Shown here one piece after another: positions 16,939 to 25,245 of a stretch of DNA of 64,000 bases. Numbering within the stretch: position 1 is the stretch's first letter; the number at the start of each line of letters is the position of its first letter. The DNA is from Streptomyces sp. G-G2 (lineage in GTDB: Bacteria; Actinomycetota; Actinomycetes; Streptomycetales; Streptomycetaceae): positions 25,876 through 89,875 of the forward strand of contig NZ_JASISO010000010.1 of NCBI RefSeq assembly GCF_030063135.1, given 5' to 3'. A program made the position numbers and the translations under genes. Below the pieces are notes generated by a model. The model did not search any database. It had not been told where the DNA came from and saw only the letters and a program-made list of their open reading frames with translations.

Positions 16939-17562
16939 ATGGCCAGAAGCTCGCTCACCCGCGAGGAGGTACTGGAGGCCGCCGCGTCCCTGGTCAAGCA
17001 GCACGGACCGGCGGCCCTCACCATGCGCAAACTGGCCGCCGAACTCGGTACCGCGGTGACCTCCATCTACTGGCACGTCGGCAACCGCGAATCGCTGCTC
17101 GACGCCCTCGTGGAGCGGACCGTCCGGGACATGGGAGCCGTCCGGCCCACCGGCCGCACCCCGGCCGAGCGGATCGTCTCGGTGGCCCGGATCCTGCGCC
17201 GCGAGCTGCGCGCGCGCCCGCACCTGATCGCGATGGTCCACGAACGCGGGCTGACCGAGCGGATGTTCCTGCCCGCGCAGCAGGCGCTCGTGCACGAGGT
17301 GCACGCGGCGGGGCTGCGCGGGGCGCGCGCCGCGGACGTGGTCCGCGCGGTGCAGTTCCAGATCGTCGGGTCCGTCCTCATCGAGCGCAACCGCGAACGC
17401 TCCCCCGCGCAGTCCCCCGCCGAGGGCGAGGTCTGGGACCCGGCCGCGGCCCCCGACGACCCGGCGCTCTCCCGCGCCCTGGCCCGTCCGGCGGATCCGG
17501 AGCGGCTGTTCCTGCTGTCGGTGCGGACCCTGGTGGCGGGACTCCTGGCCCCCGCCGGATGA
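16939..17562 (+). CDS. TetR/AcrR family transcriptional regulator
   Basis: A 207-residue regulator with an N-terminal TetR helix-turn-helix (about residues 25-60; LTMRKLAAELG-x-AVTSIYWHV). The remaining part is a ligand-binding, dimerisation domain with low similarity to well-known regulators. It is divergent from the ADC-SDR-amidohydrolase operon and a palindrome lies between them, so it most likely represses that operon and itself, with an operon substrate as inducer. The start ATG has GGGGA 7 nt upstream. Confidence 0.93.
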   Translation: MARSSLTREEVLEAAASLVKQHGPAALTMRKLAAELGTAVTSIYWHVGNRESLLDALVERTVRDMGAVRPTGRTPAERIVSVARILRRELRARPHLIAMVHERGLTERMFLPAQQALVHEVHAAGLRGARAADVVRAVQFQIVGSVLIERNRERSPAQSPAEGEVWDPAAAPDDPALSRALARPADPERLFLLSVRTLVAGLLAPAG

Positions 17563-17642
17563 CCGCCGGCGGACCGTCCTCCCCGGGTACTGACGGGGCA
17601 TCGGGCTCCGGGTGTCAGTCGGGGCGGATATCCTCTGTGACC

Positions 17643-18617
17643 ATGCCCGACGACCGTACGACCGCAGAGACGACGTGGCCGACCGCCTACCCGCAGGGGT
17701 ACGCGGTCGTCGACGTGGAGACCACCGGGCTCGCGCGCGACGACCGGATAATCTCCGCCGCCGTCTACCGGCTGGACGCGCGGGGCAATGTGGAGGACCA
17801 CTGGTACACCCTGGTCAACCCGCAGCGCGATCCCGGACCGGTCTGGATCCACGGACTGACCACCGACGTGCTCCAGGACGCGCCGCTCTTCGGTGAGATC
17901 GCCGAGGAGTTCGCCGGGCGGCTCGCGGACCGCGTGCTCGTCGCGCACAACGCCATCTTCGACTGGCAGATGATCGCCCGGGAGTACGCGCGGGCCGCGG
18001 CGACCGCGCCGGTCCGTCAGCGGCTGTGCACCATCGCCCTGTCGAAGGAACTGAACCTGCCGCTGCCCAACCACAAGCTGGAGTCGCTCGCCGCGCACTT
18101 CGGCGTGGTCCAGCAGCGCGCCCACCACGCGCTCGACGACGCGCGGGTGCTGGCCGAGGCCTTCCGGCCCTCCCTGCACGCGGCCGCGCGCGACGGCGTA
18201 CGGCTGCCGCTGCTGGAGTGCCGCCCGCTGACCGAGTGGTCGGACACCCCCGCCACCCCGCGCGTCGGCTACCAGGCCTCCTACGGCGGCGCGTCCAGCT
18301 GGCGCCCCTCGCGCAAGCGGCCGCCGTGCCCGCACCCGAACCCTGGGCGGTACGAGGACGGCAAGCCGCTCCGGCAGGGCATGCGGATCGCGTTCTCCGG
18401 AGACACCTCGGTGGACCGGGAGCTGCTGGAGGACCGCGCGGTCGAGGCGGGCCTGCACATCGCGACGAGTGTGTCGCGGCTCACCAGCCTGCTGGTGACC
18501 AACGACCCGGACTCGTCGACGTCGAAGACGGTCAAGGCCGCGTCCTTCGGCACCCCGGTCGTCGACGAGGCCGCCTTCACCCAGCTGCTGCGGGACGTGG
18601 CTGCGGCAGACGGGTGA
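17643..18617 (+). CDS. DEDDh 3'-5' exonuclease with C-terminal BRCT domain
   Basis: A 324-residue protein. The exonuclease part has D24-x-E26-T in VDVETTG, an AHNAIFDW Exo-II motif and HHALDDA with the Exo-III His and Asp, as in the epsilon subunit of DNA polymerase III. A linker with a small Cys/Pro patch leads to a BRCT domain (about residues 235-320; GMRIAFSGD, ASFGTPVV). This architecture is common in actinobacteria and implies nuclease activity in DNA repair or replication proofreading. ATG at 17643 is preferred; a GTG lies two codons upstream. It is followed by two small genes on the same strand. Confidence 0.9.
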   Translation: MPDDRTTAETTWPTAYPQGYAVVDVETTGLARDDRIISAAVYRLDARGNVEDHWYTLVNPQRDPGPVWIHGLTTDVLQDAPLFGEIAEEFAGRLADRVLVAHNAIFDWQMIAREYARAAATAPVRQRLCTIALSKELNLPLPNHKLESLAAHFGVVQQRAHHALDDARVLAEAFRPSLHAAARDGVRLPLLECRPLTEWSDTPATPRVGYQASYGGASSWRPSRKRPPCPHPNPGRYEDGKPLRQGMRIAFSGDTSVDRELLEDRAVEAGLHIATSVSRLTSLLVTNDPDSSTSKTVKAASFGTPVVDEAAFTQLLRDVAAADG

Positions 18618-18681
18618 CCCTCGGGCGACTCGCCCGGCGACCGCTTTCCCGTCCGGCCCGTCCGGTCCCACTCTGTGGCGC

Positions 18682-18915
18682 ATGGCACGTTGCGAGGTTT
18701 GCGGAAACGATTACGGCATGTCCTTCGAGGTGCACGCGCAGGGCGCGGTGCACGTCTTCGACTGCTTCTCCTGCGCCATCCACCGCATGGCACCCATCTG
18801 CGAGCACTGCCGGGTCCAGATCATCGGGCAGGGCGTCGAGGTCGACCAGCAGTGGTTCTGCGGGGCGCACTGCGCCCGCGCGGAGGGGAAGGTGGGCGTC
18901 GTCGACCGCGCCTGA
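18682..18915 (+). CDS. Small zinc-ribbon protein
   Basis: A 77-residue protein with seven Cys and several His arranged as CxxC (residues 4-7), CFSCAIH, CEHC and CGAHC. This pattern suggests two treble-clef or LIM-like zinc sites. Conserved in Streptomyces but without a known role; it may bind nucleic acid or protein. It lies between the exonuclease and SURF1 genes on the same strand, with room for its own promoter. Confidence 0.82.
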   Translation: MARCEVCGNDYGMSFEVHAQGAVHVFDCFSCAIHRMAPICEHCRVQIIGQGVEVDQQWFCGAHCARAEGKVGVVDRA

Positions 18916-18996
18916 CCGGCGCCCGGGCCCGGGCGGGTCACCGCCGCGGGTCACCCGGCGGCCGGGGCCCGCGCGGCGAGGGGTACCGTCAGGGGC

Positions 18997-19812
18997 GTGT
19001 ACCGCTTTGTACTGACCCGGCAGTGGCTGGGCCTGCACCTCCTGGCCCTCGTCCTGATCCCCTCGATGATCCAGCTGGGGTTCTGGCAGTTCCACCGCCA
19101 TGAGCACCGGGTCGCCCAGAACGAGCTGATCGCGGCGAACCTGTCCGCGAAGCCCGCTCCGATGACCGAGCTGACGTCTCCGGGGCACACGGTGCCCCGC
19201 GCCGATTTCTGGCGCGCCGTCACCGCCACCGGCACCTACGACACCGCGCACGAGGTCGTCGTACGCATGCGGACCTCGAACGACGAGAAGGTCGGCTTCC
19301 AGGTCGTCACCCCGCTGGTGCTGGGTGACGGCCGGGTGGCGCTGGTCAACCGCGGCTGGGTCCCGGGCAACGGCGATCCGCGCGCCTATCCCCCGGTGCC
19401 CGCCGCCCCCTCGGGCGAGGTCACGGTCACCGGGAGGCTGAAGGCCGACGAGAGCAGCGGGGACGGCGGGATCCGGGACCGCACGGGCCTCCCGGACCGC
19501 CAGGTGATGCTGATCAACAGCGAGCAGCAGACGGCGTACCTCAAGAAGCCGGTGCTCGGTGGCTACCTGGAACTGACCGGACCGGTCCCTCCCGGCGGCA
19601 GCCCCGAGCCCGTCGGTGAGCCCGACCACGACTCGATCGGCCCGCACATGGCCTACGCCGTGCAGTGGTGGCTGTTCACCGCCGCCGTGCCGGTGGGCTG
19701 GGTGATCCTGGTCCGGCGCGAGAAGCGCGACCGCGAGGAAGCGGCGGCCAAGGCCGCGGCCGCGGGCACCGGTGGGTCCGAGGAGCCGCAGCCGCAGCCC
19801 GCGACGGCGTAA
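18997..19812 (+). CDS. SURF1 family cytochrome oxidase biogenesis protein
   Basis: A 271-residue membrane protein with two transmembrane helices, near residues 9-27 (ending WQFHRH) and near 213-238 (AYAVQWWLFTAAVPVGW), and a large domain between them, exactly the SURF1 layout. The family motifs LGFWQ, NRGWVP and YAVQWW are present. SURF1 assists heme insertion in aa3-type cytochrome c oxidase. The start is GTG at 18997. The cytoplasmic tail is rich in Ala, Lys and Glu. The next SDR gene starts 9 nt after the stop. Confidence 0.94.
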   Translation: MYRFVLTRQWLGLHLLALVLIPSMIQLGFWQFHRHEHRVAQNELIAANLSAKPAPMTELTSPGHTVPRADFWRAVTATGTYDTAHEVVVRMRTSNDEKVGFQVVTPLVLGDGRVALVNRGWVPGNGDPRAYPPVPAAPSGEVTVTGRLKADESSGDGGIRDRTGLPDRQVMLINSEQQTAYLKKPVLGGYLELTGPVPPGGSPEPVGEPDHDSIGPHMAYAVQWWLFTAAVPVGWVILVRREKRDREEAAAKAAAAGTGGSEEPQPQPATA

Positions 19813-19821
19813 CGTACCGGC

Positions 19822-20577
19822 ATGGATCTTGGACTGAAGGACCGTGTCTACGTCGTCACCGGAGCCACCCGCGGCCTCGGCTTCGCCAGCGCCCGCGAAC
19901 TGACCGCCGACGGCGCGCGCGTGGTCATCACCGGCCGGGACGAGAAGCGGGCGGCCGACGCAGCCGCCGCGCTCGGCCCGGACGCGGTCGGCGCCGTCGC
20001 CGACAACGCCGACCCGGACGCCCCCGCGCGCCTGGTCGCCACCGCCCGCGAGCGCTTCGGCCGCTTCGACGGCATCCTCATCAGCGTCGGCGGCCCCGCC
20101 CCGGGCGCGGGCGCCGACAACACCGACGAACAGTGGCAGAGCGCCTTCGACTCGGTCTTCCTGGGCGCGGTACGACTGGCCCGCACCGCCGCCGCCGAAC
20201 TCGGCGAGGGCGGGGTCATCGGCTTCGTGCTGTCGGGCTCGGTGCACGAGCCCATCCCCGGGCTGACCATCTCCAACGGGCTGCGCCCCGGGCTCGCGGG
20301 CTTCGCCAAGTCCCTCTCCGACGACCTCGGCCCGCGCGGGATCCGAGTGGTCGGCCTGCTGCCCGCGCGCATCGACACCGACCGGGTACGGGAGCTGGAC
20401 GCCCTCTCGGGCGACGCGGCGGCGTCCCGCGCGGCCAACGAGTCCCGCATCCCGCTGCGCCGTTACGGCACCGACCGGGAGTTCGGCCGCGCGGCGGCCT
20501 TCCTCCTGTCCCCGGCCGCCTCGTACCTGACGGGCGTCATGCTGCCGGTCGACGGCGGCGCCCGGCACGGCTTCTGA
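19822..20577 (+). CDS. SDR family oxidoreductase
   Basis: A 251-residue short-chain dehydrogenase. The cofactor motif is TGATRGLG (residues 13-20). The middle has ISVGGPAPGAG where classical SDRs have NNAG, and the usual YxxxK active site is not clear: the SGSVHEPIPGLTISNGLR region has no Tyr. This resembles the atypical 3-oxoacyl reductase-like SDRs of actinobacteria. It may therefore be a divergent or non-canonical reductase. The ATG is 9 nt after SURF1, so the two may be co-transcribed, but no functional link is known. Confidence 0.88.
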   Translation: MDLGLKDRVYVVTGATRGLGFASARELTADGARVVITGRDEKRAADAAAALGPDAVGAVADNADPDAPARLVATARERFGRFDGILISVGGPAPGAGADNTDEQWQSAFDSVFLGAVRLARTAAAELGEGGVIGFVLSGSVHEPIPGLTISNGLRPGLAGFAKSLSDDLGPRGIRVVGLLPARIDTDRVRELDALSGDAAASRAANESRIPLRRYGTDREFGRAAAFLLSPAASYLTGVMLPVDGGARHGF

Positions 20578-20592
20578 ACCCGGCGGCAGGAG

Positions 20593-21156
20593 TCAGCTGA
20601 CCCGCTGGGCACGGTGGTCGGCGACCTGGAAGCGGGCCTCCGCGAGGAGTTCGGGGAGGCCCGCCGAGGCGCGGGCGTGGTCGAGGACCGGGCCCGTCAG
20701 GGAGGCGAGGACGTCCGCGGGGACGGCGTGCGGCTCCAAGCGCACCGCGAGCCGCAGCGCCGGGGCCGCGCGGCGTCCGCGCAGGGCGACCCCGCAGTGG
20801 GCGACCCCGTCCAGCGCGCCCACCTCGGCGGCCACCGCCTTCTCCAGGGCCCGGCCGCGCAGCAGGGCGAACTCCCCGTCCCCGGTGTCGACCACGACGG
20901 CCGCCAGGCGGGAGCGGCGCAGCTGCGCGAGCAGCCACCACAGGGCGAGCAGTACGCACAGGGCCAGGGCGGCGGCGACCGCCCACCACCACCAGGCCTC
21001 GGAGTGCCAGTGCCGTCGGCGGGCGGTGCTCAGCAGAGCCGCGTGGCGGCCTTCGAGCGGCCGGTAGCCGGTGAGTACGGCGCCCGCGCCCGCCAGCAGC
21101 ACCAGCCCGGCGAGGGCGAGCAGGATCCGGTTCACCACCCCGAGCATCCGGATCAC
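20593..21156 (-). CDS. amaP: Alkaline shock response membrane anchor protein AmaP
   Basis: A 187-residue protein with two N-terminal membrane helices (about residues 9-29 and 57-80) and a soluble C-terminal domain. This matches AmaP, which in staphylococci tethers Asp23 at the membrane. It is the last gene of a five-gene minus-strand cluster containing two Asp23/Gls24 proteins, which strongly supports the call. The GTG start overlaps the stop of the DUF6286 gene by 4 nt. Membrane-bound; role in envelope stress is inferred from the family. Confidence 0.85.
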   Translation of the reverse strand: MIRMLGVVNRILLALAGLVLLAGAGAVLTGYRPLEGRHAALLSTARRRHWHSEAWWWWAVAAALALCVLLALWWLLAQLRRSRLAAVVVDTGDGEFALLRGRALEKAVAAEVGALDGVAHCGVALRGRRAAPALRLAVRLEPHAVPADVLASLTGPVLDHARASAGLPELLAEARFQVADHRAQRVS

Positions 21157-21749
21157 CCCTTTCCGGCCGGGCTGACCCGCACGCGGGGTGCGGGCGCGTG
21201 CGCCAGGCCCAGTTCGGTGAGGCCGACGGCGAGGACGGCGTCCAGGTCGGCCCGTACGTCGTCCAGTTCACGGAAGTGCGACGCCGCGCGCACGCTCACC
21301 CGGGACCGGGTCACCTTCACCCGGGCCGACTGGACCCCGGACACCTCCATGGCCCGGTCGCGCAGCACCAGGGCGGCGGCCTTGCGGCCGATCCCGGCGC
21401 GCATCCCGGCGCCCGCGCCCGGCGACCGCATCGGCAGCACCGAACGCAGCCCGGGGGCCAGCGCGAGGAACAGCAGGAGCAGCCCGGCCAGGGCCAGCAC
21501 CGCGCCCGCGACCACCACACCGGTGTCGGCGGGGGTGTGCCGCTCCAGCAGCCGGGCGAGTTCGCGGCGCCAGCGCATCCCGGGCCGGTGGGCCCGTACG
21601 GCGGCGAGGTCGTAGAGGAGGAGCCCTGCGGCGCCCAGCACCACGAGCGCGGTGAGCGCGGCCGGGATGCGGCGGGCCGAGCGGAACCGGGGCACGGAGC
21701 CCGGCCGGGCGGTGTCCGGGCCCTCGCCCGGGCCGGGGGCCGCCGTCAC
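21153..21749 (-). CDS. DUF6286 domain membrane protein
   Basis: A 198-residue protein starting with GTG at 21749 that overlaps the previous stop by 4 nt. A Pro/Gly-rich N-terminus is followed by two transmembrane helices (about residues 32-50 and 77-98), then an AmaP/Asp23-like soluble domain with VRDRAMEVSGV-type sequence. It occurs only in actinobacterial Asp23 clusters. Topology mirrors AmaP, so it may be a second membrane anchor. Confidence 0.8.
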   Translation of the reverse strand: MTAAPGPGEGPDTARPGSVPRFRSARRIPAALTALVVLGAAGLLLYDLAAVRAHRPGMRWRRELARLLERHTPADTGVVVAGAVLALAGLLLLFLALAPGLRSVLPMRSPGAGAGMRAGIGRKAAALVLRDRAMEVSGVQSARVKVTRSRVSVRAASHFRELDDVRADLDAVLAVGLTELGLAHAPAPRVRVSPAGKG

Positions 21750-22138
21750 CGCAGCCGCTCCCGGCGGGCGGGCCCGGACCGGACCGGGTGCAGCCGCTCC
21801 ACGTCGATGTCGACTTCCGGGACGGCCATCCCGGCGCAGTCCTCGACCCGGTGCGCGACCTGGTGGCGCACGGCGGCGCACTGGGCGGCGAGGTCGGCGG
21901 GGTAGCCGAGTTCGAGGCTGATCCGGACCCGGGCGACGTCGTGGTGCACGGTGACGGTGGCGTGCGGGGGCGCGGCCTCGGCGGGCGGGGCGGCGGGCAG
22001 CCCGGCCAGGGCCTCCCGGGCCGCCTGGGCCGCGATCTTGGCCACGACCCGGTCGGCGATCTGGGTGGCGCCCCGGTCGGCGGGAGCCACCTTGGGCGGG
22101 GTGCTGCGGGGAGCACCGGCAGGACGGGGCGCGTTCAC
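21746..22138 (-). CDS. Asp23/Gls24 family envelope stress protein (short, divergent)
   Basis: A 130-residue protein started at GTG 22138 (GAGG 6-7 nt upstream). It contains the family signature RGATQIADRVVAKIAAQAAREA and a later VRISLELGYP / VDIDVERL strand pattern, so it is an Asp23/Gls24 homologue distinct from the one at 22430. It likely assembles beneath the membrane with the neighbouring anchors. Gene overlap of 4 nt with the DUF6286 gene shows tight co-expression. Confidence 0.85.
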   Translation of the reverse strand: MNAPRPAGAPRSTPPKVAPADRGATQIADRVVAKIAAQAAREALAGLPAAPPAEAAPPHATVTVHHDVARVRISLELGYPADLAAQCAAVRHQVAHRVEDCAGMAVPEVDIDVERLHPVRSGPARRERLR

Positions 22139-22145
22139 CGGGGCC

Positions 22146-22373
22146 TCACCGGCGCCGGTCGTCGCGGTCCCGGCCGCGGCCGTCGCCCCGCGGGGAGCCC
22201 CGGTCGCGGGGGCGGAAGAAGTCGCCCGGGTCGAGGTCCCCGTCCAGGAACCGGCCCACGACGAAACCGACGGCGCCGAGCGCCGCCACCAGCAGGAAGG
22301 CACCGAACCCGCCGAAGTACCCGGCGAACCCCAATGCCATGCCGGCCAACAGGCCGACGACCGCCATGCTCAT
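22146..22373 (-). CDS. Small membrane protein of the Asp23 operon
   Basis: A 75-residue protein made of one long or two short hydrophobic segments (residues 3-40) and a highly charged Arg/Asp-rich tail. It occupies the position of DUF2273-type proteins in Asp23 operons of other bacteria. It has an ATG start, and the next Asp23 gene begins 8 nt past its stop. Function unknown; co-operonic context points to the envelope. Confidence 0.78.
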   Translation of the reverse strand: MSMAVVGLLAGMALGFAGYFGGFGAFLLVAALGAVGFVVGRFLDGDLDPGDFFRPRDRGSPRGDGRGRDRDDRRR

Positions 22374-22429
22374 ACGGAGATCCTCTCGGCGAGATCGTGG
22401 TGTGGAGTGTGGAGTGCGAGGTGCGGGGG

Positions 22430-22873
22430 CTAATGGAGCCGGGGCTCCGGCTCCTCGTCCTCTTCGTCGGGCAGCTTGACGTCGCCGACGGCGATGTTGA
22501 CCTCGACGACCTCCAAGCCGGTCATCCGCTCCACGGCGGCGATGACGTTCTCCCGGACCGCCCGCGCGACGTCCCTGATCGACACGCCGTAGTCCACGAC
22601 GATCTCCACGTCGAGTGCGGTCTGCAGCTCACCGACCTCGGCCTTGACGCCCCGGCTGACCGAGGACTTCGCACCGCCGGGGACCCGGTCGCGGACCGCG
22701 CCGAAGGTACGGGAGAGACCGCTGCCGTTGCCCATGGCGTGGACGCCGAACACCTCCCGGGCGGCCAGGCCCGCGATCTTCTCCACCACGCCGTCGGCGA
22801 TGGTGGTGCGGCCCCGGTCGGCCGGGTCCTTCGACAGGCCCCCCGATGCGGATGCGGATGCCGATTCGCTCAT
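22430..22873 (-). CDS. Asp23/Gls24 family envelope stress response protein
   Basis: A 147-residue Asp23 protein, first gene of the cluster. After a Ser-rich N-terminus come GRTTIADGVVEKIAGLAARE, then a LDVEIVVDYGVSI strand and the GLEVVEVNIAVGDVKLP end, all typical. The tail is acidic (EEDEEPEP). ATG at 22873 has AAAGGA 8 nt upstream; a GTG one codon earlier is also possible. Asp23 forms a membrane-proximal layer and responds to envelope or alkaline stress in Gram-positives. A GGGTAT element lies 47 nt upstream on this strand. Confidence 0.9.
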   Translation of the reverse strand: MSESASASASGGLSKDPADRGRTTIADGVVEKIAGLAAREVFGVHAMGNGSGLSRTFGAVRDRVPGGAKSSVSRGVKAEVGELQTALDVEIVVDYGVSIRDVARAVRENVIAAVERMTGLEVVEVNIAVGDVKLPDEEDEEPEPRLH

Positions 22874-22920
22874 CACGGTGTCCTTTCACGCGTGTGGACT
22901 CCTGACCACCGTAAGCGCGC

Positions 22921-22926
22921 ATACCC
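22921..22926 (-). promoter_or_regulatory. Candidate stress-sigma -10 element
   Basis: GGGTAT on the minus strand matches the -10 box used by the SigB/SigH family of Streptomyces and lies 47 nt before the first Asp23 start. A clear GTTT-type -35 is not visible, so this is tentative. Confidence 0.4.
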
Positions 22927-23072
22927 GTCGAAGCGCCGAGGACTACGCCGGACGGCCTACAGAGATTTGTTGATCTTGCTTGACCTCAACCGAGGTCGAG
23001 GTTCGAGACTGGAGACGCGGAGGAGATCACCGCAGCGGATCACAGAGGTCACAGGGGTCACAGGGGGATGTC

Positions 23073-24026
23073 ATGCGCGCGATACAGGTGAATGAGTACG
23101 GCGGCCCGGAGGTGCTGGTTCCGGTGGAGCTGGCCGACCCGGTTCCGGAAGCGGGCGAGGTACTGGTCCGGGCCGAGGCGATCGACACGATCTACGTCGA
23201 GACCCAGATCCGGGGCGGCTGGGGCGAGGCCTTCGGGGTGCACCCGCCCTACGTCCCCGGGGGCGCCGCCGCCGGGACCGTCGTCGCGGCGGGCGAAGGG
23301 GTGGACCCGGCGTGGATCGGCCGCCGGGTGGTCGCCGCCCCCGGCACGAAGGGGACGTACGCGGAGCTGATCCGGGTCCCGCTGGACCTGGCCGTCCCGG
23401 TCCCGGACGGGCTTGGCACCCGGGAAGCGGCGGCGCTGGCGCACGACGCGGTGACGGGGATGGGGATCGCCGAAGGGGTCGCCGTCACGCCGGGCGAGCG
23501 GGTGCTGATCCTCGGCGCGGCGGGCGGGATGGGCACCCTGCTGGTGCAGCTCGCGGTGGCCGCCGGGGCGCACGTGGTGGGCGCGGCCCGGGGCGAGCGC
23601 AAGCTGGCGCTGGTACGGGAACTGGGCGCGGCCGCGGTGGTCGACTACTCGCAGCCGGGCTGGACCACGCGGGTCGGGGGCCCGGTGGACGTCCTGCTCG
23701 ACGGGGTCGGCGGTGAGCTGGGCCTGGCGGCGTTCGCGCTGGTCAAGGACGGGGGCCGGATCTCGGCGCACGGGGCGCCGAGCGGGGGCTTCGCGGAGCT
23801 GGACCCGGTGGAGGTGGCGGCGCGGGGGATCGCGCTGCGGGGGATCGCGGAGGTGCGGTTCGGGGTGGCGGACCTCGTACGGCGGGCCGCGGGCGCGCTG
23901 GGGGAGGCCGCCGCCGGGCGGTTGCGGCCGGTCATCTCCCGGACCTTCCCCCTCGCCGAAGCCGAAGCCGCCCACCGCGCCATGGAATCCCGCAGCATCC
24001 CGGGCAAGGCCCTCCTCCTCCCGTAG
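23073..24026 (+). CDS. Zinc-binding dehydrogenase / quinone oxidoreductase-like protein
   Basis: A 317-residue medium-chain dehydrogenase. It starts MRAIQVNEYGGPEVL, has AGTVVAAGEGV and a nucleotide fold GAAGGMGTLLVQLA, typical of NADPH:quinone reductase-like (QOR) proteins. Zinc ligands are absent, as expected for that branch. ATG at 23073 has GGGGGA 5 nt upstream and follows three GGTCACAG-like direct repeats (23030-23065). It stands alone; substrate unknown. Confidence 0.9.
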   Translation: MRAIQVNEYGGPEVLVPVELADPVPEAGEVLVRAEAIDTIYVETQIRGGWGEAFGVHPPYVPGGAAAGTVVAAGEGVDPAWIGRRVVAAPGTKGTYAELIRVPLDLAVPVPDGLGTREAAALAHDAVTGMGIAEGVAVTPGERVLILGAAGGMGTLLVQLAVAAGAHVVGAARGERKLALVRELGAAAVVDYSQPGWTTRVGGPVDVLLDGVGGELGLAAFALVKDGGRISAHGAPSGGFAELDPVEVAARGIALRGIAEVRFGVADLVRRAAGALGEAAAGRLRPVISRTFPLAEAEAAHRAMESRSIPGKALLLP

Positions 24027-24030
24027 CCCG

Positions 24031-24290
24031 TCGCCCTCGATCGCCGGGCGGGCTGGGGATTCGCCCTCAATCGCCGGGCGGGCTGAAGGTGCCGCCCGGC
24101 GGGCGACTCCAGCCTCGCCGGCGTTTGAGGCGCCCCCGGAGGGCCCGCACACCGCGGGATCCGGCCCCTACCGGTCCGCGCCGCCCCCGGCGGGCCCTCA
24201 AACGCCGGGCAGGCTGACATGCCGACGGGAGGCCGGAGCCCTGCGGCAGGCTGAAGTCTGCCGACGGAGCCGGAGCCCTGCGGGGGGCCG
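24031..24290. repeat. Intergenic Streptomyces-type palindromic repeat cluster
   Basis: No gene lies between 24027 and 24327. Two 30-bp direct copies of TCGCCCTCRATCGCCGGGCG plus GGCTG start at 24031 and 24061. Two related sequences face each other as an inverted pair (24110-24130 and 24195-24216; core CCTCAAACGCCGG). Two copies of GCCGACGG..GCCGGAGCCCTGCGG follow at about 24221 and 24260. They resemble the ubiquitous CGCCGG-GGCTG intergenic repeats of Streptomyces and may end transcripts of the convergent genes. Confidence 0.7.
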
Positions 24291-24327
24291 AAGGGTGCCG
24301 GCGGCCCGCGGCTCGCGGCGAGAGGGG

Positions 24328-25107
24328 TCAGTCGGCCAGGCCGGCCAGGTCGCGGAGGCGACGGGCCTGAGCCGCGCGTTCGGCGGTGCGCTGGTCGTCG
24401 TACGGGCGCTCGAGCGCACCCCGCAGCAACGCCTTAGTCTCGATCACCGCATCCCGCGGCGGCGCCACCAGCGCCGCCACCAGGTCCTGCACGGCGGCGT
24501 CGAGCTCGGACGCGGGCACCACGAGGTTGGCCAGGCCGATCCGCTCGGCCTCCTCCGCGTGGACGAAGCGCCCGGTGGCGCAGATCTCCAGGGCGCGGGC
24601 GTAGCCCACGATGTCGGTCAGCGGCCGCGTACCCGCCAGGTCCGGCACCAGCCCCAGGCTGGTCTCGCGCATGGCGAACTGCACGTCGTCCGCGACGACG
24701 CGCAGGTCACAACCGAGCGCGAGCTGGAAGCCGGCGCCGATGGCATGACCTTGCACCGCGGCGACGGAAATGATGTCGTTGCGCCTCCACCAGGTGAAGG
24801 CCTCCTGGTACTCGGCGATGGTGGCGTCCAACAGTTCGCCGGAGCCACGCGCCAGGTCCAGGAAGGACGGCTCGCCCTCGAAGCCTTCGGGCGTGAACGC
24901 CTTTCGGTCGAGTCCGGCGGAGAAGGACGTGCCTTCGCCGCGCAGCACGACGACCCGGACGGTGCCCGGCAACAACCGGCCGGCCTCTGCCAACGCCCGC
25001 CAGAGCGCGGGGGACTGAGCGTTTCGCTTGGCCGGATTGGTCAGTGTCACCGAGGCGACCGTGTCGTCGACGGTGAGCCGTACGCCGTCCTTGTCGAGCA
25101 GAGCCAT
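24328..25107 (-). CDS. Enoyl-CoA hydratase/isomerase family protein
   Basis: A 259-residue crotonase-fold protein. The oxyanion-hole regions are SFSAGLD near residue 61 and GHAIGAGFQLALGCD mid-chain. Of the two catalytic Glu of classical hydratases, the second is kept (RETSLG), but the first, normally in GGGCE, is Gln here (GAGFQ). It may therefore be an isomerase, hydrolase or weak hydratase rather than a standard beta-oxidation hydratase. The ATG follows a 138-bp intergenic gap. No other fatty-acid gene is nearby. Confidence 0.88.
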   Translation of the reverse strand: MALLDKDGVRLTVDDTVASVTLTNPAKRNAQSPALWRALAEAGRLLPGTVRVVVLRGEGTSFSAGLDRKAFTPEGFEGEPSFLDLARGSGELLDATIAEYQEAFTWWRRNDIISVAAVQGHAIGAGFQLALGCDLRVVADDVQFAMRETSLGLVPDLAGTRPLTDIVGYARALEICATGRFVHAEEAERIGLANLVVPASELDAAVQDLVAALVAPPRDAVIETKALLRGALERPYDDQRTAERAAQARRLRDLAGLAD

Positions 25108-25245
25108 CTGTATGCCTCCGGTGTGCAGTCGGCCGTGGACTCGGCCTTAAGTGACTGCACAGTAACCACCCAGTCGGCCACAGGGCCGACCGGGGGTCAC
25201 CGAAGGAATCGTAGGAGCGATTCGAACCGGGCCGGATGGCCTGGA

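Noticed and set aside
25195-25245. tRNA-like T-loop (GGTTCGAATC on the minus strand)
   Set aside because: The flanking bases do not form a T-stem, and no acceptor stem, anticodon arm or CCA-like end is found.
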